From assembly GCA_900111435.1 (NCBI GenBank), contig FOIY01000001.1, positions 558,001 to 622,000 of the forward strand: a stretch of DNA of 64,000 nucleotides, given 5' to 3'. Source of the stretch: Ruminococcaceae bacterium KH2T8. GTDB taxonomy: Bacteria; Bacillota; Clostridia; Saccharofermentanales; Saccharofermentanaceae. The notes under the pieces are model-generated. The model saw only the letters and a list, made by a program, of their open reading frames with translations, did no database searches and was not told where the DNA came from. A program made the translations under genes and the position numbers. Positions 18,752-28,163 of the stretch are shown piece by piece (position 1 is the stretch's first letter; the number at the start of each line of letters is the position of its first letter).

Positions 18752-18785
18752 AAAGGCCTCCCGGGAAACTCATCCCGAGAGGTCC
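18752..18785 (-). terminator. Terminator of the 18791-19942 lipoprotein gene
   Basis: GGCCTCCCGGGA (18755-18766) pairs with TCCCGAGAGGTCC (18773-18785). On the minus strand the stem is followed by TTTTGT. Confidence 0.75.
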
Positions 18786-18790
18786 GTAAA

Positions 18791-19942
18791 TCACCTGTAT
18801 CCTATCGCCATATAAGTTATCTGACCGTTCTCGATTACAACAGGCTCAAGACCACCACAGCAATCACGCCAACCATTGTTAGTACCGGAGCTGTAATTGT
18901 AATTATTCTCATCATCACTTATATATGCCCAGTAACTCGAATCAAGGAGTGAATTCCCTGTCATCTCCTGATCTCCGGGATCATATCCTTCCTGACCGTA
19001 GAGCATGATCTCATAGTTACCGCCAAGTTCGACCGAAGGCGACACGGGTACCTGAACGATCACGGCGTTTTCCAGCATCCAGTCGTTACTTTCCTCACAC
19101 AGATAAAGCCTTGAATCATCAGCATCATTGTTGTTGGTAAGATGAAGGCAGCCGATATTGAACGACTCGGAACTGAGGTCGATCTGAATATAATCCGATC
19201 CTTCGGTATAGTGGATCTGTTCAACGGTAAAATCCCTGTATCCGATGGAGTCGCCTTCCTCGAGAGCGAGTATTTCTTCGCGGTCGAAAGATATCGGGGT
19301 TGCAGCTATGATAAGAGCGGTCGTCCCGTCGGTACTCAAGCCGACCAGGCCTCCGAAATACATCCCGTCCGGTACGCTTTCGACAAAACTCGTAACAGGA
19401 GCACCAAATTCCACACTTTCCTCGCCGAGCGTGTCGAATGAGGTCCAGGTGTCAGTGAGAAAAGGAAATTCTCTGATATCTTCGTATGACATAAATATAT
19501 CCGAAGCATAGTAGTTCGGTCTTTCAGGGATATATTCTGTCATTTCCCCGTCCTTTATCACATACATGGTCTGATCCGTACCGTCAAAGACAGTCAGGAT
19601 ACAGCTGTTCATCTCGATAGAGAATCGATACGAATACTGTCCCGGAGCCGAAGCTTCTATCTCATCTATCTTGGTCATGAACATGTCGTACTGATCAGAT
19701 CCTTCCGTGAGAACGTCGCCCGGAGGAGTCGGCTCCGGCGTCGATGTCGGCGTAGGTGTAGGAGTCACGGTAACCCTCGGAGTCGGAGTAGCCGCCGCTG
19801 TTATCTCTGTCGCAGCTTCAGTCGCCTCTGTAGTCGTCGCTTCTGTTGTTCCTTCCGTAGTACTTTCTGCAGGTGCGGTCTTAGAACAGGACGCCAGCAA
19901 AGATACCGCTGTCATCAGTGCAATGATCGTTTTCTTCTTCAT
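18791..19942 (-). CDS. Lipoprotein, family 2 (383 aa)
   Basis: A signal sequence ending in the lipobox SLLASC is followed by a Thr/Glu-rich and then a Thr-Pro repeat linker (residues ~25-75) typical of wall-spanning tethers. The globular part contains SFVESVPDGMYFGGLVGLSTDGTTALI, EEILALEEGDSIGY and a final stretch ending VVIENGQITYMAIGYR. These match in order the neighbour at 20106-21215, so the two are tandem paralogs. Two adjacent cysteines (WRDCCGG) occur near the C-terminus. No known domain is recognised. The AAGGAGAAGGAT ribosome site is good. Confidence 0.85.
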   Translation of the reverse strand: MKKKTIIALMTAVSLLASCSKTAPAESTTEGTTEATTTEATEAATEITAAATPTPRVTVTPTPTPTSTPEPTPPGDVLTEGSDQYDMFMTKIDEIEASAPGQYSYRFSIEMNSCILTVFDGTDQTMYVIKDGEMTEYIPERPNYYASDIFMSYEDIREFPFLTDTWTSFDTLGEESVEFGAPVTSFVESVPDGMYFGGLVGLSTDGTTALIIAATPISFDREEILALEEGDSIGYRDFTVEQIHYTEGSDYIQIDLSSESFNIGCLHLTNNNDADDSRLYLCEESNDWMLENAVIVQVPVSPSVELGGNYEIMLYGQEGYDPGDQEMTGNSLLDSSYWAYISDDENNYNYSSGTNNGWRDCCGGLEPVVIENGQITYMAIGYR

Positions 19943-19964
19943 ATCCTTCTCCTTGATCTATCCA

Positions 19965-20076
19965 TGTCTCCATTTTTCAAAAACGGAGACAACAATGGAG
20001 AATAATCGGCTCATTTTCGCGAAATTGTCTCCACCCCTGTCTCCAAATTCGAAAAATGGAGACATCTCCGGAGACG
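19965..20076. repeat. Intergenic element B: 12-bp-pitch inverted word array (word TGTCTCCA)
   Basis: Unit 1: TGTCTCCA 19965-19972, an 11-bp gap, then CGGAGACA 19984-19991 and TGGAGAAT 19996-20003 (12 apart). Unit 2: TGTCTCCA 20026-20033 and 20038-20045 (12 apart), an 11-bp gap, then TGGAGACA 20057-20064 and CGGAGACG 20069-20076 (12 apart). Unit 2 is the cleanest example of the architecture in the window. It fills the gap between the two lipoprotein paralogs, starting 23 bases from one start codon and ending 30 bases from the other gene's stop. Confidence 0.88.
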
Positions 20077-20105
20077 CGCAGCCTCTCAGGTATTTCGGAG
20101 GTCGA

Positions 20106-21215
20106 TCACAGACCGTATGTATACCTGATGTCGATCCTTACGATCTCGCCGTCTCGAACTTCGTAGCGGATGGAAGCAGAGCTTCTCAGCGTATCGCTGA
20201 CAAAATAACCGTTATTGGTAAAGACAACATTTTCCGTAAGTCTGTGTCCCGTGAAAGAAGCCGCAAAAGGCGTATCCGATGCTGCAATCTCTGCCTGATA
20301 TTCAGCCAGAGTATCGTAATCCCAATCAAACGATGAAGTCTCAGTGATCGTGCATGAGGAAGATATAGTAAGCTCATATGCACCATCGATCATCGGATAG
20401 GCTGCATCATCTTCACTATTCGCCAGATACCAGCCGTGCGTATCACCGGTATTTACGCAGCCGTCACGTATCATGAGGAAATTATCAAGGGAGATCCTTC
20501 CGGTACTGCTGTTGATCGCAGTTACCGTCGCATCATCCATTCCGGGGATCTCAACCACATCACCGACCTCCAGTGACGACACATAGTCTTCATCATATTG
20601 AATGAAAGTATCACAGGTTATGACCACACTGCTGCCGTCCTCCGAGAGTGCGAGAACATCCCCGGAATAAGTACCGTCAGCGGGCGCTCCTTCAATAAAC
20701 GAATAGACAGCAGAACCGCCCATTTCGTAGATACACGGGATCTGCGCGAAAGCCTCCGCGTCCAGCGTATAGTCATCGTAAGTAGTTACTTCGAGGTTAC
20801 CTTCGTTCCTTACGACAAATTCACCGTCTGACATAACATAATCATAAGCTGAACCGTCAGCATGTATCACGACCAACGTTAAACAATCGTAGTGCGTGAC
20901 TCTGGTGAAGTATCTGTTCTCTCCCGGAGCTTCTTCTTCGAGCGATGCCACGAATGACATGATCTCACTGTAATAATCGACATTGGGATCATACTCATCG
21001 GGCTCCGGAACAGCCTGAGTCGGCTCCGGTTCAGACGTAGGTGTTGCGGCCGGCCCGGGCGTAGGCGTCGGCGCTGCAGTGGTCGCTTCGGTAGTCTCGA
21101 CTGTTGTCTCCGCGGTGGTCTCTTCGGTTGTCGTCTCCTCTATCTGCTCAGTCTTTGCGCAGCCCGCAAGCATCGTCATCGCGAGGACCATAGAGATTAT
21201 TGCTCTCTTTTTCAT
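20106..21215 (-). CDS. Lipoprotein, family 2 (369 aa)
   Basis: The signal sequence ends at the lipobox TMLAGC. A Thr/Glu-rich then Pro/Glu-rich linker follows (residues ~22-75). The globular domain carries SFIEGAPADGTYSGDVLALSEDG, DYVSSLEVGDVVEIPGMDDATV and a C-terminus with YEVRDGEIVRIDIRYTYGL, matching the neighbouring 383-residue lipoprotein in order and spacing. No terminator other than repeat element B follows the stop. The protein is expected to be tethered outside the membrane. Function unknown. Confidence 0.85.
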   Translation of the reverse strand: MKKRAIISMVLAMTMLAGCAKTEQIEETTTEETTAETTVETTEATTAAPTPTPGPAATPTSEPEPTQAVPEPDEYDPNVDYYSEIMSFVASLEEEAPGENRYFTRVTHYDCLTLVVIHADGSAYDYVMSDGEFVVRNEGNLEVTTYDDYTLDAEAFAQIPCIYEMGGSAVYSFIEGAPADGTYSGDVLALSEDGSSVVITCDTFIQYDEDYVSSLEVGDVVEIPGMDDATVTAINSSTGRISLDNFLMIRDGCVNTGDTHGWYLANSEDDAAYPMIDGAYELTISSSCTITETSSFDWDYDTLAEYQAEIAASDTPFAASFTGHRLTENVVFTNNGYFVSDTLRSSASIRYEVRDGEIVRIDIRYTYGL

Positions 21216-21283
21216 AACTTGTTCCTTTCGAGGTAGTGATCTACACCCTTAAAGACGCAAGGTCGCGGGTGAGGTTGCGGCCA

Positions 21284-21333
21284 TCGTCATTTGCGTCGTC
21301 ATTTTAAGCTGAAATTGACGGGCTCAGTGACGA
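21284..21333. repeat. Intergenic element C: 12-bp-pitch inverted word array (word TCGTCATT)
   Basis: TCGTCATT occurs at 21284-21291 and 21296-21303, exactly 12 apart. After a 10-bp gap come ATTGACGG at 21314-21321 and AGTGACGA at 21326-21333, also 12 apart and matching the inverse AATGACGA at 6/8 and 7/8. It is followed by a near-palindrome, GGGCGAGTACTTGCCC, at about 21337-21352. It lies upstream of the lipoprotein start at 21215. Confidence 0.8.
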
Positions 21334-21399
21334 TGGGCGGGCGAGTACTTGCCCGACTTTCACACACCACACTCGCTGCGGGCGGGCCATGGTGCCGGT

Positions 21400-21452
21400 T
21401 GTCGCTCTACTTGTCGCACAGAACACCATTTTGAGCGACAACTTGCGAGACT
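21400..21452. repeat. Intergenic element D: 12-bp-pitch inverted word array (word TGTCGCTC)
   Basis: TGTCGCTC at 21400-21407 and TGTCGCAC at 21412-21419 are 12 apart. After a 13-bp gap comes GAGCGACA at 21433-21440; the expected fourth copy is only weakly present (GCGA at 21445). The word is the same as in element A, 2.7 kb away. It lies between element C and the ilvC terminator. The 21216-21592 stretch holds no gene. Confidence 0.7.
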
Positions 21453-21531
21453 TTTCACCTTATCCGCGCGAAAGCCACCGCCCGCGGCGCGGGCCGCCCC
21501 CGTTTAACATTGTTACAACCCCCGCAAAAAC

Positions 21532-21567
21532 AAAGCCTCCCGAGCCGGCGCGGCCCGAGAGGCTTTT
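21532..21567. terminator. ilvC terminator
   Basis: AAAGCCTCCCGAGCC (from 21532) pairs with the segment ending CCCGAGAGGCTTT near 21567. On the minus strand it runs into TTTGTTTTTG. The stem is GC-rich and strong. Confidence 0.85.
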
Positions 21568-21592
21568 TAATCTCATTATCTCGAGGAGATCA

Positions 21593-23146
<1,554 letters not shown>

Positions 23147-23150
<4 letters not shown>

Positions 23151-24814
23151 GCTTCATCCTCCTCTCCGATTATAAGCTTATCGAATGTTCCTCCGGGTCT
23201 CATCATGGGGAGAACCTTCAGATCCTTATCGATAGTAAGGTCGATCAATGTGGGACCCTCCTGAGCATATGCATCGGCGAAAGCCTTCTTGAAGCTCTCG
23301 ATGTCATCTGCGCGATATCCCTTGGCACCAAAGCTCTCTGCGAGTGCAACGAAATCCGTCTTTCTGTTGAGAGTCGTATTGGAATATGCCTTGTTATAGA
23401 AAAGTGTCTGCCACTGTCTAACCATTCCGAGTACGCCGTTATTAAATACGACGATCGTAAGCGGAACGTTATATGTTACTGCCGTTGCGAGCTCGTTGAG
23501 ATTCATGCCGAAAGAGCCGTCACCCGTAAAGAGGACTGTTCTCCTGCCGCTGCCGTAAGCCGCGCCGATAGCAGCACCCATACCGAAGCCCATGGTTCCC
23601 AAGCCGCCTGATGAGATCCATGTGCGCTTGTTCATGAACTCGAAGTACTGAGCTACCCACATCTGATGCTGTCCTACGTCAGTTGCGATCTCGGTATCGG
23701 GATCAACCATCGAGGATACTGCCTTTACAGCCTGGGAAGGAAGGAAATCAATAAATTCCTGCTCTGCTTCCTGCCCCTTGAGCTTTTCGATCTTTGCCTC
23801 CCAATTGGGAAGCTCCTTCTGCTCAACCTTATTGATGAGCTTTGTAAGGAAATCACAGATGTCACATGCGGCACCCATGTTGATATCAACGTTCTTACCG
23901 AGCTCGGCGCTGTCGATGTCGATCTGGATCTTTCGTGCACCTGCAGAGAACTTTGCGGTATTACCCGTAGCACGATCCGAGAATCTTACGCCGATTCCGA
24001 TGATAAGATCCGACTTTGCCATTGCCTTGGAAGAAGCATAATGTCCGTGCATACCCTGCATTCCGAGGAATCTCGGATGCTTAACGGGGATCTCCGAAAG
24101 GCCCATCATGGAGCAGCCGATGGGAGCATCGATCTTGTCTGCGAGCTTACCGATGAGCTCACCGGCACCTGCTCTTACGGCACCGCCTCCGAAGTAGATA
24201 TAAGGTCTTCCTGCCTCTGCGATCATGGAGGCAGCCTTTGCTACATCCTCATCCTTAGCGGGAACACCGCCCGTCTTCTCTACGGGCTTAACGGCCTCAA
24301 AATCGCACTTTGCTCCCTGGACATCCTTGGGGATATCTACGAGAACCGGACCGGGTCTTCCGGACTTCGCGATCCTTATGGCCTCACGGATCGTATCCGC
24401 GAGATCCTCTACTCTGTGTACGAAGAAATTATGCTTTGTGATGGGAAGTGTTATTCCCGTGATATCGATCTCCTGGAAGGAGTCTCTGCCGATAAGGCTG
24501 TTAGAGACATTACCCGTGATCGCGAGCATAGGTACGGAATCAAGGTATGCATTAGCGATACCCGTTACGAGGTTAGTTGCGCCGGGGCCTGAAGTAGCAA
24601 GGACGACGCCGACCTCACCCGATGCCCTCGCATAACCGTCTGCAGCATGTGCAGCACCCTGCTCGTGAGCAGCGAGGATATGTTCGATCCTGTCACTGTT
24701 CTTGTAAAGCTGATCGTAGATGTCGATGACTGTGCCTCCGGGGTATCCGAAGATGGTCTTTACGTTCTGCTCGATCAATGTCTCAACAACGATCTCAGCT
24801 CCGCTCAATCTCAT
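23147..24814 (-). CDS. ilvB: Acetolactate synthase large subunit
   Basis: IlvB joins two pyruvates, or pyruvate and 2-oxobutyrate, using thiamine diphosphate, the first common step of valine, leucine and isoleucine synthesis. In the 555 residues the catalytic Glu lies in HEQGAAHAADGYARA, the FAD-linked middle domain follows, and the ThDP/Mg motif is GDGSFGMNLNELATAVTYN. GGTVIDIYDQL near the N-terminus is also typical. It is the first gene after a T-box leader and has the ribosome site GGAGG before ATG 24814. Confidence 0.97.
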
Positions 24815-24850
24815 ATGTCTTACCTCCGTTCCCGTCTCCTTAAGGGCAAT

Positions 24851-24901
24851 AAAAAAGCCTCTGCCACAAAAGGAAACTAATTATCCTGTTGTGAAAGAGA
24901 C
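24851..24901 (-). terminator. T-box controlled terminator upstream of ilvB
   Basis: On the minus strand GTCTCTTTCACAACAGG can pair with CCTTTTGTGGCAGAGGC (a 17-position stem with a few mismatches), followed by TTTTTTA. It lies immediately downstream of the T-box antiterminator sequence. Confidence 0.8.
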
Positions 24902-25135
24902 GAGAAAAATATATATCCCGCGGTACCACTCTTCTTGGTTAGTTAACCCACTCTGTTCATGTCTATCAACACGATCCTCTGTAACGGGAGGTCCCGACCT
25001 GATCTACTCGTATGTTAATACGTTCAACCGGCAGCTCCGGGAGGACTTATCATTGCACTTACGCAATCGGCTCGCAGCGACCGCCGACTCTCTGTATGCG
25101 ACAGGGTGCATCTTTATTCCCTTCAACGCTTGTAA
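24851..25135 (-). promoter_or_regulatory. T-box leader of ilvB-ilvN-ilvC
   Basis: The minus strand carries the T-box core AGAGTGGTACCGCGG (within 24917-24934), which pairs with an uncharged tRNA CCA end. An upstream structured region (~24950-25120) with GAGAGTCGGCGGTCGC resembles stem I. Leaders of this class read through the terminator when the cognate tRNA is uncharged. The specifier codon should be a Val, Leu or Ile codon, but I cannot place it safely by eye (GTA and ATC candidates are present). This accounts for the 25-kb gap 24815-25172. Confidence 0.9.
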
Positions 25136-25172
25136 AGAGTATTTAACCACGCACGCGCGCAGATGTCAATAA

Positions 25173-26354
25173 TCAGAGCGCCGCGACGAGCTCGTCGACC
25201 TTGGAAAGATCTTCATCCTTGAGCCTTGACTTGAACGAGAAGCTCGCCTCGATGATCTCGATATCCTTGCACTTTTCGAAAGCGGCGCGGATCGCCTTAC
25301 CTGCCGTAGCTGCCCATGTGCCGTTATCCACGATCGCGATCTTCCTCTTCTGAAGATTATGTGCGACGAGTGCCGAAACGGTATTATCCATGCGGCTGAA
25401 TATGCCGCCGTCCGTCGTGGGTGTCACGAGCACGATCTTACCGTATTTCCAAGCGGCAGAAACGCTGTATGACGTATGCTTTGCGGTAACGTCGATCACC
25501 TCTGTCTTATAACCCTTATCGGAGAGCTTTCCCGCGATGATATCCGCAGCCAGGGCACTGCCGCCGTAGATCGATCCGTAGATGACCGCGACACCGTCCG
25601 TCTCAGCCTCGAAAGAACTCCATATCTTATACGAACCGAGGATCTGCTCCTTGCCGTCCTTCCAGACATATCCGTGAAGAGGAGCGATGATGTCGATATC
25701 GAGAGCGGCCGCTTTCGTGAGGACCGCTGCAACCTGTGCGCCGTACTTTCCGACGATATTTGCGTAGTATCTTCTTGCCTCATCCACATAGAGAACATAC
25801 TCGGCGGGATCCATGAAGATATTGCCGTTCAATGCTCCGAACGAACCGAAAGCATCCGCCGAGAAGAGCACCTTCTGCGTCTTATCGTAAGTCAGCATGA
25901 CCTCGGGCCAGTGGACCATCGGAGCCATGACGAAAGTAAGCTCGTGAGAGCCCGTAGAGAACACATCGCCTTCCTTGACGATCTCAACACGGGAGTCGAT
26001 ATCGAAGTCGAAGAACTGCTTGATCATGGGGACTGTCTTTGCGTTCGTGATGACTTTCGCGTCAGGGTATCTGATAAGAAGTCCCTCGAGTGTTGCGGAG
26101 TGGTCGGGCTCCATGTGCTGGACTACCACATAATTAAGATCCCTGCCGTCGAGCGCAGCCTTGACATTCGCATAGAAGATATCGGCAACAGACTTATCGA
26201 CCGTATCCATGAGCACGGTCTTCTCATCCTTTATAAGATAGGAATTATATGCCATTCCGTCAGGGATAGGATATGTTCCCTCGAAGATATCTGCTCTTCT
26301 GTCGTTAGCGCCTACGTAAATGATCGAATCTGTGATATTTCTGATGTTATACAC
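25173..26354 (-). CDS. fprA: A-type flavoprotein / flavodiiron protein
   Basis: Flavodiiron proteins reduce oxygen or nitric oxide to protect anaerobes. The 393-residue protein has an N-terminal metallo-beta-lactamase-like domain with the diiron motif QHMEPDHSATLEGL (HxExDH), a further ligand stretch MVHWPEVMLTYD, an Asp in LFSADAFGSFG and a His in PLHGYVWKD. A flavodoxin domain follows (VAVIYGSIYGGSALAADIIAG). No rubredoxin domain is fused, so an outside electron donor is needed. It is divergent from the amino acid-binding lipoprotein gene. Confidence 0.94.
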   Translation of the reverse strand: MYNIRNITDSIIYVGANDRRADIFEGTYPIPDGMAYNSYLIKDEKTVLMDTVDKSVADIFYANVKAALDGRDLNYVVVQHMEPDHSATLEGLLIRYPDAKVITNAKTVPMIKQFFDFDIDSRVEIVKEGDVFSTGSHELTFVMAPMVHWPEVMLTYDKTQKVLFSADAFGSFGALNGNIFMDPAEYVLYVDEARRYYANIVGKYGAQVAAVLTKAAALDIDIIAPLHGYVWKDGKEQILGSYKIWSSFEAETDGVAVIYGSIYGGSALAADIIAGKLSDKGYKTEVIDVTAKHTSYSVSAAWKYGKIVLVTPTTDGGIFSRMDNTVSALVAHNLQKRKIAIVDNGTWAATAGKAIRAAFEKCKDIEIIEASFSFKSRLKDEDLSKVDELVAAL

Positions 26355-26407
26355 GGTAGTATCTCCCTGTCCTCATGTTGTTTTCATCTGTTAAACATTA
26401 TAGCATC

Positions 26408-26436
26408 TTTACCCTTTGAAGATTCGAACGTATAAT
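26408..26436 (+). promoter_or_regulatory. Promoter of the amino acid-binding lipoprotein gene
   Basis: TTTACC (26408-26413) and TATAAT (26431-26436) are 17 bp apart. The ATG is 34 bases further on with AAAGGAGAACG before it. Confidence 0.65.
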
Positions 26437-26469
26437 CTTTCTCGAAAACACAACAAAGGAGAACGTTGT

Positions 26470-27246
26470 ATGAAGAAGAAATTAGCAGCACTCATGTGCT
26501 CTGTAATGCTCCTCGCAGCCGTAGCTTCCTGCGGTGTCAAAGATGAAGGTAAGAAGCAGTTCGTAGTAGGCTTTGATTCCGAGTTCCCTCCCATGGGATT
26601 TGTAGCAGATGACGGTTCCTACACAGGCTTCGACCTCGACCTTGCAGAGGAAGTCGCAAAGAGACTCGACATGGAATTCGTAGCTCAGCCCATCGCATGG
26701 GATGCCAAGGACCAGGAGCTCGCTTCCGGTAATATCGACTGCATCTGGAACGGCTTTACGATAAGCGGCAGAGAAGATCAGTACACATGGACTGACGCAT
26801 ATATGGAAAACAATCAGGTAGTCGTTGTAAGAAGCGACTCCGACATCGCATCACTTGATGACCTCGCAGACAAGATCGTTGCTGTTCAGAAGGATTCTTC
26901 GGGACTTGCGGCTCTTGAAGAGAACGAGGCTCTCACGGCTACTTTCGCAGATCTCATCGAAGTTGACTCATACCTCAATGCCATGATGGAGCTCGAGTCC
27001 GGCGCTGTCGACGCTATCGTAATGGACGAGATCGTAGCACGTTATGAGATCCAGTCTTCCGGAAAGGATTTCACGGTACTCGACGAGTCAGTTGCGAGCG
27101 AAGAGTACGGCGTAGGCTTTAACCTCGGAAATACGGAGCTTCGCGATCAGGTTCAGGCTACACTTGAAGAGATGGCGGCAGACGGAACTCTCGCCAGGAT
27201 CTCCGAGCAGTGGTTCGGCACCGACGTCACAACGATCGGCAAGTGA
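26470..27246 (+). CDS. Amino acid ABC transporter substrate-binding lipoprotein (family 3)
   Basis: This lipoprotein captures a polar amino acid for import. I start at ATG 26470, after AAAGGAG, rather than at an in-frame ATG 18 codons upstream, because only this start gives a proper signal sequence ending in the lipobox AAVASC. The mature part begins FVVGFDSEFPPMGFV and continues with GFDLDLAEEVAKRLDM and FTISGREDQYTWTDAYM, typical of the family. No permease or ATPase gene is adjacent, so the protein must work with a transporter encoded elsewhere or as a sensor. Confidence 0.92.
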   Translation: MKKKLAALMCSVMLLAAVASCGVKDEGKKQFVVGFDSEFPPMGFVADDGSYTGFDLDLAEEVAKRLDMEFVAQPIAWDAKDQELASGNIDCIWNGFTISGREDQYTWTDAYMENNQVVVVRSDSDIASLDDLADKIVAVQKDSSGLAALEENEALTATFADLIEVDSYLNAMMELESGAVDAIVMDEIVARYEIQSSGKDFTVLDESVASEEYGVGFNLGNTELRDQVQATLEEMAADGTLARISEQWFGTDVTTIGK

Positions 27247-27274
27247 TCTTCCCCTGACAAACGATGAACTTACG

Positions 27275-27309
27275 ACGGTCTGTCTCACACGAGGCAGGCC
27301 GTTTCTTTA
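27275..27309 (+). terminator. Terminator after the binding lipoprotein gene
   Basis: ACGGTCTG (27275-27282) pairs with CAGGCCGT (27295-27302) with one G-U pair, followed by TTCTTTATT. Confidence 0.75.
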
Positions 27310-27470
27310 TTGCTGTTACCGTGTCCGCGGCGGGATGCTTTCGACGTGCCGGTGCCAACATGGGATAATAGATCAACATATTTGTCTTATATGAATATGC
27401 TTCGCCTTGCGAAAGCCCCCTGCACGGAAGTATCATCTACCTCGGTTGATCCGAAGAAAGGAGAACGATT

Positions 27471-28163
27471 ATGCCGAAGATCAGAAAGCCCGATAACTTT
27501 GTACCGAGACTCATAATGACCATCGCAGGTGTACTTCTGTGCTCGCTCGCCGTAGGATTCTTCAAGTGTTCAAGATTCGGCGTCGACCCTTTCCAGTGCT
27601 TCTCGTGGGGACTTTGGGGCAAGATCGCCTATATGCTCCCCTTCGGAACTTTCTACATAATCGTTAATGCCGCGCTGCTTATCGTTGACCTGTTCCTCGA
27701 TAAGCACTACATAGGTATCGCCACCTTTATAAACCTTTTCCTTACGGGATATATCGTCTCATTTTCGGAGAGCGTCATATCGCACTTCTGCCCCGAGCCT
27801 TCGTTCGCGGTCAGATGCGTCTTCCTTGTGATCGGCATCCTGATCATCTGCTTTGCAGCATCGCTCTACATGACTTCCGACCTCGGTGTATCCACCTACG
27901 ACGCGATCCCGATCATCATCTCCAACAGGACAAAGTGGCAGTTCAGGTTCGTCAGGATCGGCACCGATATCATCTGTGTTCTGATCGGAACCATCTGCGT
28001 ATTCCTGGGAGCCAAGGACGGTCAGTACCCCGGAGTCGGCACGATCATTGCCGCTTTCTTCATGGGTCCCCTGGTCGACTTCTTCAACCGAAAGTTCTCG
28101 CGTCCCGTCCTTGCGAAGTTCTCCAAGACGATTCCCGCAACGAAAGCCGGCTCCGCCTCCTGA
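27471..28163 (+). CDS. YczE/YitT-family membrane protein
   Basis: The 230 residues contain five to six hydrophobic helices and match the BCR/YitT-YczE group. The N-terminus IMTIAGVLLCSLAVGFFKCSRFGVDPFQ and the repeated half MTSDLGVSTYDAIPII show the internal duplication of the family, in which each half carries a 'G(V)D/S-P/TYDA' turn. Members are uncharacterised inner-membrane proteins. GAAAGGAG precedes the ATG. It stands alone. Confidence 0.85.
   Translation: MPKIRKPDNFVPRLIMTIAGVLLCSLAVGFFKCSRFGVDPFQCFSWGLWGKIAYMLPFGTFYIIVNAALLIVDLFLDKHYIGIATFINLFLTGYIVSFSESVISHFCPEPSFAVRCVFLVIGILIICFAASLYMTSDLGVSTYDAIPIIISNRTKWQFRFVRIGTDIICVLIGTICVFLGAKDGQYPGVGTIIAAFFMGPLVDFFNRKFSRPVLAKFSKTIPATKAGSAS

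Noticed and set aside
26470-27246. A complete amino acid importer next to the binding lipoprotein
   Set aside because: The neighbours are a flavodiiron gene and a YczE-type gene; no permease or ATPase is present within the window.
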